Assembly (NCBI GenBank): GCA_003724275.1
Contig: RHFA01000065.1
Span: forward strand, 1 to 5,170
Origin: Thaumarchaeota archaeon S13
Lineage (GTDB): Archaea; Thermoproteota; Nitrososphaeria; Nitrososphaerales; Nitrosopumilaceae
Direction of reading: 5' to 3'
DNA: 5,170 nt
Below are positions 1 through 5,170 of the stretch, piece after piece (position 1 is the stretch's first letter; each line of letters starts with the position of its first letter). The notes under the pieces were generated by a model. It did no database searches and was not told where the DNA came from. It saw only the letters and a list, made by a program, of their open reading frames with translations. The translations under genes were made by a program, and so were the position numbers.

Positions 1-11
1 CGGCGCCACTG

Positions 12-18
12 TTTAAAT
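12..18 (+). promoter_or_regulatory. TATA-like box of the thiC promoter
   Basis: The A/T run TTTAAAT stands out in a very GC-rich context. Its centre lies 27 bases before the A of the thiC ATG at 42, the usual distance between an archaeal TATA box centre and the transcription start. This implies that transcription starts at or next to the start codon, giving a leaderless mRNA. The bases just upstream are not clearly purine-rich, so the BRE is weak. The start of transcription is inferred, not observed. Confidence 0.6.
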
Positions 19-41
19 CCCTCCGCGCCACGGGCGCGGCG

Positions 42-1385
42 ATGGGCACGCAGATGGGCGCGGCACGGCGCGGCACGGTGACCGAGGAGGTTCGCCGCGT
101 CGCCGCCGACGAGGGCGTCGGGGCCGAGTGGCTCTCGAGGAGGATGGCCTCCGGCTCGGTCATCATACCTTCAAACTCTTCGCGCAGGCAGGCCATACAC
201 AACGTGGGCATAGGCAGGGGCCTCAAGACAAAGGTCAACGTGAACATTGGCACGTCGACGCTCCACGTCGACGTCGAGGCCGAGGCCCAAAAGGCGCGGA
301 CGGCCGTCAAGCACCACGCCGACACGATAATGGACCTCAGCGACGGGGGCGACGTGGGCGCGATAAGGAGGCGCCTGATGGAGGAGGCCCCCATAACGTT
401 TGGGACCGTTCCCATATACGAGGCGTACAACCGCGGCGTCGAGAAGCACAGGGACCCCCTGGCCATCGGTGAGGACGACTTTATATCCGCGTTCGTGGCC
501 AACGCCGAGGACGGCGTCGACTATACGACGATACACTCGGGGATCACTATGGAGATAGCCAAAAAGATCCAGGGCGTGCGCAGGCATGCCGGCATTGTGA
601 GCAAGGGCGGCACGATAACGGCCGCGTGGATGCTGCGCCACGGAAAGGAAAACCCCTACCACTCCAACTATGACTACCTCGTCGAGGTCGCAAAAAAGCA
701 CGATGTCACGTTCAGCCTCGGCGACGCGCTCAGGCCAGGCTCGATACTCGACGCGCACGACGAGCTGCAGATGGACGAGATGTACGAGGTCGCCAGGCTC
801 ACGAGGCGCGCGCACGAGCAGGACGTGCAGGTCATGGTCGAGGGGCCAGGGCACGTGCCGCTAGACGAGGTCGCCGCCAACGTGCGGATCGCAAAGGCGC
901 GCATAGGCGACGTGCCCTATTACGTCCTCGGGCCACTCGTGACTGACATTGCGTCGGGCCACGACCACATCGCCAGCGCCATAGGCGCCGCCGTGTCCGC
1001 CGCCGAGGGCGTCGACCTGCTCTGCTACCTCACGCCGTCCGAGCACCTTGCGCTGCCCAACGACGACGAGGTCAAGGAGGGCCTAATCGCGTACAGGATA
1101 GCCGCGCACGCCGGCGACCTCGTCAAGAACCGCGAGCGGGCCATAGAGTGGGACCGCGCGATGAGCAGGGCACGGCGCAGGCTCGACTGGGAGGCCCAGA
1201 TCGCGCTGTCCATAGACCCCGAAAAGGCCGCGGCGATCCACGCGCGCACGGGCCAGCACCCCGGAAACGGCGTCCCGTGCACGATGTGCGGCGGCGCGTG
1301 CGTGTACGTCATGCTCCCGCAGCAGCGCTCCAACGACCCCGAGGCGGCCTCAGGGGCGCGGCCCGCCGGCGAGCAGCGATCCTAG
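42..1385 (+). CDS. thiC: Phosphomethylpyrimidine synthase ThiC
   Basis: ThiC is a cytosolic radical-SAM enzyme that rearranges aminoimidazole ribotide into 4-amino-5-hydroxymethyl-2-methylpyrimidine phosphate, the pyrimidine half of thiamin. The 447-residue product is close to the usual length of the short archaeal/anaerobe form without the long N-terminal domain. Visible family motifs are NVNIGTS (67-73), MDLS-GGD (97-104), GTVPIYEA (121-128), SKGG (187-190), LRPGSI-DA (230-238), EGPGHVP (267-273) and TPSEHLALPN (331-340). H271 and H335 match the two metal-binding histidines, and C413, C416 and C420 match the C-terminal [4Fe-4S]-binding cysteines. The ATG at 42 gives the family-typical N-terminus MGTQM-AARRG and agrees with a leaderless promoter. 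Two oddities are C-X2-C-X3-C cysteine spacing and GHDH (306-309) where GYDH is usual. The last 18 residues after LPQQR look like an unconserved tail, and its 3' end overlaps the convergent Nudix gene. The function is well supported; thiamin salvage and other thi genes are not in view. Confidence 0.96.
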   Translation: MGTQMGAARRGTVTEEVRRVAADEGVGAEWLSRRMASGSVIIPSNSSRRQAIHNVGIGRGLKTKVNVNIGTSTLHVDVEAEAQKARTAVKHHADTIMDLSDGGDVGAIRRRLMEEAPITFGTVPIYEAYNRGVEKHRDPLAIGEDDFISAFVANAEDGVDYTTIHSGITMEIAKKIQGVRRHAGIVSKGGTITAAWMLRHGKENPYHSNYDYLVEVAKKHDVTFSLGDALRPGSILDAHDELQMDEMYEVARLTRRAHEQDVQVMVEGPGHVPLDEVAANVRIAKARIGDVPYYVLGPLVTDIASGHDHIASAIGAAVSAAEGVDLLCYLTPSEHLALPNDDEVKEGLIAYRIAAHAGDLVKNRERAIEWDRAMSRARRRLDWEAQIALSIDPEKAAAIHARTGQHPGNGVPCTMCGGACVYVMLPQQRSNDPEAASGARPAGEQRS

Positions 1386-1769
1386 CGTCTCGGCGAGGCG
1401 CGGGACCGCGTCAAGCGAGGCGAGCTCGCCGCGCGAGACCCAGCGGTGATCGGAGCTCTCCCAGTTTAGCGTGACGCGCCGCGTGGACGACTCGAAGAGA
1501 AACGCGTGCACGCGCCACGGCCCGCAGGGCAGGCCCGCGCCGACAACGGCCGGCGGCGCAGACGAGGCGAGGCTGAGCGACGCGCTCCGGATCCCCGTCT
1601 CCTCTAGTATCTCGGCGAGCGCGCGGTCCATTGCGAGCTCGCCCTCCCCGATCGAGCCGCTAACCGCCGACCACATGCCGCGCAGCGTGCGCACGCGGTC
1701 GCTGCGCCTAAGAACCAGGTACTGCCCGCCGTTTCTCAAGAATGATGTCGCGACGTTGCGCGCGCGCAA
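1350..1769 (-). CDS. Small Nudix hydrolase, last gene of the aromatic operon
   Basis: The 139-residue product is a single Nudix domain, a fold that usually hydrolyses nucleoside diphosphates linked to another moiety, using Mg2+ held by glutamates. The Nudix box runs from G38 to I60 as G-x5-E-x7-A-E-I-L-E-E-T-G-I. E53, E56 and E57 are present, but the Arg normally before the first of these is Ala52. The segment before it (N5 to R22, with QYLVLRR) fits the first strands of the fold, and WVSRGEL near the C-terminus fits the usual end. The start is placed at TTG 1769, two bases after the tyrA stop, because the domain begins there. An ATG at 1934 is in frame but would add 55 low-complexity residues from inside tyrA. 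No Shine-Dalgarno sequence is visible, so translation may rely on coupling to tyrA. The gene ends 36 bases inside the 3' end of thiC. The substrate cannot be told from the sequence. Confidence 0.85.
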   Translation of the reverse strand: MRARNVATSFLRNGGQYLVLRRSDRVRTLRGMWSAVSGSIGEGELAMDRALAEILEETGIRSASLSLASSAPPAVVGAGLPCGPWRVHAFLFESSTRRVTLNWESSDHRWVSRGELASLDAVPRLAETLGSLLAGGPRP

Positions 1770-1771
1770 GC

Positions 1772-2629
1772 CTACTTTTTGTCCATTGCGCGGGACATTG
1801 CGATCATTTTCTTGTACGACTCGGCCGTCCCGCCGTTGGCCTCTATCCTCGCCTGGCACGCCTTGACATAGTCCGTGACCTCCTCGGACTTGTTCTCCTG
1901 GACTGCCGTAAGCAGGCGGCCAATGTCCTTCCACAGCTCCTCGGCTATGCGGCGCAGCTGCGGGTTTGAGATTATCGTGTCAATGAGCTCCGGCGTCTCG
2001 GACATTATGCTGTCAGAGAGGGCCTTTTGTATGCGGAACGTGCTGCCTGACATCTTGTGCGTGAGCGAGGGCTTTTCGTCCTTTGAGACAATGCTCGCAA
2101 ACGCAATGTTGACGAGGTGCGTGAGGCCGAGTATGACGGCTATGCGCTTGTCGTGCTCGGTCGAGTCTATCGTGACGAACGTCGCCTCTGGAAACAGCGA
2201 CTTTGCCAGGGCGAGCTCCTTTTTGGCGTCCCTTATCGGGACCGATATGATGTTTTGGCCCTTTGTCCCCTTTGCCCCGGGGCCGAACATTGGGTGTATG
2301 CACACGGGGACGATCTTTGCGGGCACGCGCGAGAGGGACGCGGCGGTCTTGAGCTTTTGCGACGATATGTCAATGAGGTGCGCGTCTCGGCGCATCTCCT
2401 TGGCTATGAGCCTGATGATCTCCGGCGTCTTGCGCGTGGGCGTGCAGAGCACGACATAGTCGGCCTTGAGGATGGCCCCCACGAGCGAGGTGCCCTTTTC
2501 GACCCCCCTCGGGAGGGGCCTCGACTCGTCCTCGTCATAGCCGGTCACGTCGAACTTTGGGGCAAAGTAGCGGCACATCCACGTGCCCATCTGCCCCGCA
2601 GCCCCGATCACGGAGACGCGCTTCTTCAC
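1772..2629 (-). CDS. tyrA: Prephenate/arogenate dehydrogenase TyrA
   Basis: TyrA catalyses the NAD(P)-dependent oxidative decarboxylation of prephenate to 4-hydroxyphenylpyruvate, or of arogenate to tyrosine. The 285-residue protein opens with a Rossmann fold: VSVIGAAGQMG (5-15) is the dinucleotide loop and D32 at the end of the second strand suggests NAD+ rather than NADP+. Family landmarks follow: LCTPT (61-65), DISSQK (87-92, where DxGSVK is usual), IHPMFGPG (111-118) with H112, EHD (158-160), GLTHLVN (168-174) with H171, and FRIQKAL with R199 in the place of the substrate-binding Arg. The C-terminal helical region closes the protein, with no ACT domain, so feedback control by tyrosine through ACT is unlikely. 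The start is GTG. It overlaps the TGA of the upstream fusion gene as GTGA, a classic coupling arrangement, and a GGAGG lies just upstream. Whether the substrate is prephenate or arogenate is open. Confidence 0.93.
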   Translation of the reverse strand: MKKRVSVIGAAGQMGTWMCRYFAPKFDVTGYDEDESRPLPRGVEKGTSLVGAILKADYVVLCTPTRKTPEIIRLIAKEMRRDAHLIDISSQKLKTAASLSRVPAKIVPVCIHPMFGPGAKGTKGQNIISVPIRDAKKELALAKSLFPEATFVTIDSTEHDKRIAVILGLTHLVNIAFASIVSKDEKPSLTHKMSGSTFRIQKALSDSIMSETPELIDTIISNPQLRRIAEELWKDIGRLLTAVQENKSEEVTDYVKACQARIEANGGTAESYKKMIAMSRAMDKK

Positions 2630-4020
2630 GGCCCTCCCCCGGAGAGGACGCTATTTAGTATATCCATTCCACGCGCCAGGACGGGCGCCTCGCGGCACGC
2701 CGAGAGGCGCACAAACGGCCCATATCCCCCAAATCCGGCCCCGGGCGCGATCGCCAGGCCCCTCCGGAGGCACTCGAGGGCGACCTCGCCGCCGTCAAGG
2801 CCCCGCGGGAGGCGGCCAAAGACGTACATGGCCCCGTCCGGCCCGTCAAACTCGAGGCCCGCCTCGGCGGCCATCGGGGCCAGGCCGCGGAGCCTCTCGA
2901 GGGTCTCGCGGGCCGCGCCGGGCGGCTCGGCCCGCAGCGCGGCCAGCGCGGCGTGCTGGACCGGCGTCGGCACGCAGGTCAGGCAGAGCGACTGCAGGCG
3001 GGCCATGCGCTGCGCCTCGCGCGGCGGCGCCACGGCGTACCCCACGCGAAACCCCGTCATCGCGTGCGACTTTGAGAGCGACTGCGTGACGATTGTCCTG
3101 TCGTGGCCCGACTCTAGCGCGCTGTGCCACTCGACAAGCGAGTACGGCGCGTATATCTCGTCGCTCAGGACGTAGAGCGATCGGCGCGCGGCGACGTCGA
3201 TGATCTCGCGCTGGCGGCGCGCTGGCAGGACCTTTCCTGTCGGGTTGTTTGGGTAGTTTATCGCGATCATTTTCGTGTTTGGGGTTATGGCCGACTCTAT
3301 CTCCGATATGTCCGGCTCCCACTTTGACTCTAGCGTCGTGCGCACGCGCGTCACCTTTACGCCCGCGCGCATTGCGCACTGGGCGTACGCCGGCCACGCC
3401 GGCTCTATCACGACAAGCTCGTCCCCCGGCGAGAGGAGGGACTCTATGGCGAGGTATATCGCAAAGCGCGCGCCCATCGTCACGATCACGTTCTCGCGCG
3501 TGAGCGGCGTTCCGTGCGCCGACTCGATCTCGGCGGCGGCGTCGCGCAGCTCTGCAATTCCCGGCGCTGTCCCGTACTTTGTGTGCCCCGCCGCGCACGC
3601 GGCCGCTAGCGCGGCGGCGGCATGCTCGGGCGGCGCCGAGTCCGGCTCGCCGACCTCCATGTGCACAATGTCGTGGCCCTCCTCCTCTAGCCTCTTTGCC
3701 TCCTGGAATATGGCCGTGTGCGACGTCGCGGCCGCCGGTGCCGCGTCAGACTGGACCTGCACGGACTCGTTTATCAAAAAGTTGAGCAGGCGCGAGGCCA
3801 TCGCCGCCTCGCCCTCTCCTGCGCACGCCGCGGCGACCTTTGAGCGCAGGCTAGCCTCGCGCGCGGCGTCGTCGACCGGGGCGCCGATGCCGCGCTTTGC
3901 CTCGCCTATCCTGCGCGCAAGGCCCGAGCGCCTAGAGAGGAGGCGGACCATCTCTAGCGTGACGGCGTCCATCTCCTCCCGGAGCGCGCCGAGATTGCGC
4001 TCAGAGGACTGGCCCGACAA
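2626..4020 (-). CDS. Chorismate mutase (AroQ type) fused to class I aminotransferase
   Basis: This 464-residue protein joins two domains. Residues about 10-90 form an AroQ chorismate mutase that aligns without gaps through its first 40-odd positions with the E. coli PheA mutase. All of that enzyme's active-site residues are matched: R14, R31, K42, D51, R54/E55, S86 and Q90. It would convert chorismate to prephenate. Residues about 100-464 form a PLP-dependent class I/II aminotransferase with VGEPD (123-127), P-WPAY (207-212), NNPTG (258-262), DEIY (287-290), SLSKSHAMTGFRVGY with PLP-binding K317, and the carboxylate-binding R438 in FVRLS. The second domain could make arogenate from prephenate, or transaminate hydroxyphenylpyruvate, phenylpyruvate or oxaloacetate. 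TTG 4020 is chosen because it has a G-rich ribosome site just upstream and keeps R14; the first ATG (3972) would delete it. The gene overlaps aroC by 20 bases and tyrA by 4. Domain calls are firm; amino-acceptor specificity is inference. Confidence 0.92.
   Translation of the reverse strand: MSGQSSERNLGALREEMDAVTLEMVRLLSRRSGLARRIGEAKRGIGAPVDDAAREASLRSKVAAACAGEGEAAMASRLLNFLINESVQVQSDAAPAAATSHTAIFQEAKRLEEEGHDIVHMEVGEPDSAPPEHAAAALAAACAAGHTKYGTAPGIAELRDAAAEIESAHGTPLTRENVIVTMGARFAIYLAIESLLSPGDELVVIEPAWPAYAQCAMRAGVKVTRVRTTLESKWEPDISEIESAITPNTKMIAINYPNNPTGKVLPARRQREIIDVAARRSLYVLSDEIYAPYSLVEWHSALESGHDRTIVTQSLSKSHAMTGFRVGYAVAPPREAQRMARLQSLCLTCVPTPVQHAALAALRAEPPGAARETLERLRGLAPMAAEAGLEFDGPDGAMYVFGRLPRGLDGGEVALECLRRGLAIAPGAGFGGYGPFVRLSACREAPVLARGMDILNSVLSGGGP
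2632..2637 (-). promoter_or_regulatory. Shine-Dalgarno-like site of tyrA
   Basis: The minus strand reads GGGAGGG followed by CC and the GTG start of tyrA. The GGAGG core is good but the spacer is short (about three bases). With the 4-base GTGA overlap it suggests that tyrA is translated by ribosomes finishing the upstream gene. Confidence 0.45.
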
Positions 4021-5095
4021 ATCCCCCCACCAGCGCCAGGTCCGCCAGGACAAGGCTCACGAGCGCGTCGACTACCGGCGGCGCGCGCGGCACGACGCAC
4101 GGGTCGTGCCTGCCGCGCACGCGCAGGACCGCCGGCCGGCGCGTGCGCGCGTTGACCGTCGGCTGGTCCATGCCTATCGACGAGACTGGCTTGAATGCCA
4201 CGTTCATCGTTATCGGCATCCCGTTGGATATTCCGCCGAGTATCCCGCCGGCGTTGTTTGTGCGCGTGACAATGCGCGAGCGCCTCACCTCGTAGACGTC
4301 GTTGTTCTGCGACCCCGAGCCGGCCGCGCCGGCAAACCCCGAGCCAAACTCGACGCCCTTGACTGACGGTATCGAGAACATTGCGCGGGCGAGCTCGGAC
4401 TCGACGGAGGAGAAGAGCGGCTCGCCGAGGCCCGCGGGCACGCCGGTCGTGACAGAGCGGACAATGCCCCCCAGCGAGTCGCCGGCGCGCCGCGCCGAGA
4501 GCACGAGCTCGCGCATCCTCCTTGCCGCGCCGGCGTCAGGGCAGCGCACGTCGTTGCGGTAGATCGAGGCTAGCGCGCGCGGCGTGGGCTCGCCGCCAAT
4601 CTCGACGCCGCCGATCTGCGCCGTGTACGACACGGTCTTTACCCCGAGGGCCACGTCTAGCAGCTTGCGCGCGATCGCCCCGCCCATGACGTGCGTCGCC
4701 GTGAGCCTTCCGGAGAACCTCCCGCCGCCGCGGTGGTCGGCGTGGCCGCCGTACTTTACGAGCGCCGTGTGGTCGGCGTGGCCGGGCCTGAGGAGCCTCT
4801 CCATGCGGTCGTATGAGGACGGGTCGGCGTCCTTGTTCCACACGAGCATGGCGATCGGCGCTCCAGTCGTGCGGCCCCGAAAGGTGCCCGAGAGGACCTC
4901 GACGCGGTCGGCCTCCTTTCTCTGCGTCGTGACGGCCGACTGGCCCGGCCGGCGCAGGTCGAGCATGGGCTGTATGTCGCGCTCGGAGAGGCGCAGGCCC
5001 GCCGGGCACCCGTCAAGGACAGCCCCGACGCACCTCCCGTGGCTCTCGCCAAAGCTTGTGAGGACGAGGCGCCCCCCAATCGAGCTTCCGGACAC
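4001..5095 (-). CDS. aroC: Chorismate synthase AroC
   Basis: AroC removes phosphate from 5-enolpyruvylshikimate-3-phosphate to make chorismate, using reduced FMN as a non-consumed cofactor; it is the last step of the shikimate pathway and normally a cytosolic homotetramer. The 364-residue length fits the family. Signature segments are SFGESHG (14-20) with H19, RRPGQS (48-53), SGTF-GRTTG-PI (69-81), RPGHAD (103-108) with H106, RGGGRFSGRLTA (122-133), NNAGGILGG (280-288) and RHDPCVVPRA (329-338). H19 and H106 match the two catalytic histidines. The start is GTG 5095: it gives the family-like N-terminus MSGSSIGG and lies 27 bases from a TATA box, implying a leaderless message. The further upstream in-frame start at 5164 would add 23 unconserved, Pro/Arg-rich residues across the promoter. 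It is the first gene of the operon. An exact 16-base repeat makes GHADH occur twice near the active site. Confidence 0.96.
   Translation of the reverse strand: MSGSSIGGRLVLTSFGESHGRCVGAVLDGCPAGLRLSERDIQPMLDLRRPGQSAVTTQRKEADRVEVLSGTFRGRTTGAPIAMLVWNKDADPSSYDRMERLLRPGHADHTALVKYGGHADHRGGGRFSGRLTATHVMGGAIARKLLDVALGVKTVSYTAQIGGVEIGGEPTPRALASIYRNDVRCPDAGAARRMRELVLSARRAGDSLGGIVRSVTTGVPAGLGEPLFSSVESELARAMFSIPSVKGVEFGSGFAGAAGSGSQNNDVYEVRRSRIVTRTNNAGGILGGISNGMPITMNVAFKPVSSIGMDQPTVNARTRRPAVLRVRGRHDPCVVPRAPPVVDALVSLVLADLALVGGFVGPVL
4021..4031 (-). promoter_or_regulatory. G-rich ribosome binding site of the mutase-aminotransferase gene
   Basis: The minus strand reads GGTGGGGGGAT directly before TTG 4020. 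GGTG, seven bases from the start, matches part of the archaeal GGAGGTGAT consensus. It lies inside the end of aroC and is the main reason, besides conservation of R14, for choosing this TTG rather than the TTG at 4053 or the ATG at 3972. The match is partial and the surrounding DNA is G-rich anyway. Confidence 0.45.
4733..4784 (-). repeat. Exact 16-base direct repeat inside aroC
   Basis: CGGCCACGCCGACCAC (minus strand) occurs at 4784-4769 and again at 4748-4733, in the same reading frame and 12 codons apart. Both copies encode GHADH. The first is part of the conserved RPGHAD active-site motif. The second falls in the K-Y-G-x-x-D-x-R-G-G-G-R segment, where other families carry different residues. 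Confidence 0.8.
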
Positions 5096-5118
5096 GCCGC
5101 GCGCGCGACCCCGTGGCG

Positions 5119-5125
5119 CATATAA
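5119..5125 (-). promoter_or_regulatory. TATA-like box and purine-rich BRE of the aroC operon promoter
   Basis: On the minus strand TTATATG is centred 27 bases before the GTG start of aroC, and the preceding GTAAGGAG (5126-5133) is purine-rich as expected of a TFB recognition element. This is the better of the two promoters in the window and predicts a leaderless transcript carrying all four minus-strand genes. The GTAAGGAG could also be read as a Shine-Dalgarno sequence, but it is too far from the start codon to serve aroC. Confidence 0.65.
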
Positions 5126-5170
5126 CTCCTTACGGGGCGGCGGCGGCGCTGTGCGGCAGGGCACGGACTT
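5126..5170. other. Upstream edge, no supported gene
   Basis: These 45 bases lie upstream of the aroC TATA box. The minus strand has an open frame ending in TAA at 5132-5130 (last residues HSAAAAP), which could be the tail of another gene entering from outside the window, but it is too short and low in complexity to support. No RNA or other signal beyond the purine-rich BRE is seen. Confidence 0.4.

Noticed and set aside
171..854. Minus-strand open frame of 227 codons opposite thiC
   Set aside because: thiC fully explains this stretch; the antisense translation shows no recognisable domain and no promoter.
1386..1480. A terminator after thiC
   Set aside because: No T-rich run or convincing hairpin is present; the few T residues near 1465 fall within Nudix codons.
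1770..1934. A 55-residue N-terminal extension of the Nudix protein from an ATG at 1934
   Set aside because: The extension lies wholly inside tyrA, is Gly/Arg/Gln-rich and unlike a Nudix N-terminus; the domain starts right after TTG 1769.
2117..3175. Plus-strand open frame of 352 codons opposite tyrA and the fusion gene
   Set aside because: It spans the antisense of two genes with clear catalytic motifs, has an Arg/Pro/Ser-rich translation with no domain, and is a normal by-product of high G+C.
4021..4053. An earlier TTG start (4053) for the mutase-aminotransferase gene
   Set aside because: It adds 11 Trp/Arg-rich residues translated from conserved aroC coding sequence, and includes the likely ribosome site in the coding region.
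4089..4110. Perfect 8-base stem with a 6-base loop inside aroC, a possible terminator or regulatory hairpin
   Set aside because: It falls on the codons of the conserved HDPCVVP segment, has no following T-run and lies about 90 bases before the stop; coding constraint in GC-rich DNA explains it.
4130..4141. 12-base palindrome CGCCGGCCGGCG as a possible protein-binding site
   Set aside because: Short GC-only palindromes are expected by chance here, and it is deep inside aroC with no promoter nearby.
3275..4366. Plus-strand open frame of 363 codons opposite the fusion gene and aroC
   Set aside because: Antisense shadow: low-complexity Ala/Ser/Arg composition, no motif, and it crosses the junction of two well-supported genes.
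5096..5164. A 23-residue N-terminal extension of AroC from a start at 5164
   Set aside because: It would translate through the TATA box and adds a Pro/Arg-rich segment absent from the family; GTG 5095 gives a standard N-terminus.
5130..5170. C-terminal end of another minus-strand gene upstream of aroC
   Set aside because: The open frame ends at TAA 5132-5130, but only about 13 codons are visible and they are Ala-rich with no recognisable motif.

Overview
This is a gene-dense, GC-rich window (about 65% G+C judged from sampled lines) that looks chromosomal and archaeal, most plausibly from a Nitrososphaerota (Thaumarchaeota) lineage with high G+C such as a Cenarchaeum-like relative. The support is indirect: two TATA-like boxes lie about 27 bases upstream of start codons (leaderless promoters), Ile-AUA and Arg-AGG codons are frequent despite the high G+C, GTG and TTG starts are common, and a chorismate mutase-aminotransferase fusion sits among aromatic amino acid genes. 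The lineage is an inference; no rRNA or other marker is present.

Layout: one plus-strand gene, thiC (42-1385, thiamin pyrimidine synthesis), runs into a minus-strand four-gene cluster. Read in its transcription direction from the right edge, the cluster is aroC (chorismate synthase, 5095-4001), a chorismate mutase-class I aminotransferase fusion (4020-2626), tyrA (prephenate/arogenate dehydrogenase, 2629-1772), and a small Nudix hydrolase (1769-1350). The first three overlap by 20 and 4 bases and the last follows after 2 bases, so this is almost certainly one operon. The Nudix gene and thiC converge and overlap by 36 coding bases. Promoter-like TATA boxes precede only thiC (12-18) and aroC (5119-5125, read on the minus strand), matching one monocistronic unit and one four-gene unit.

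The operon follows pathway order: AroC makes chorismate, the mutase domain makes prephenate, the aminotransferase domain either converts prephenate to arogenate or hydroxyphenylpyruvate to tyrosine, and TyrA does the oxidative decarboxylation. Together they form a chorismate-to-tyrosine branch. ThiC is metabolically separate and supplies the HMP-phosphate moiety of thiamin. The Nudix gene is the odd passenger with no evident role in the pathway.

There is no intergenic stretch above 300 bases, and no RNA gene, mobile element, CRISPR array or clear terminator was seen. The region is mostly ordinary metabolism. The points of interest are the fusion enzyme, the leaderless and non-ATG start architecture, small motif deviations in ThiC, AroC and the Nudix protein, and the convergent coding overlap.
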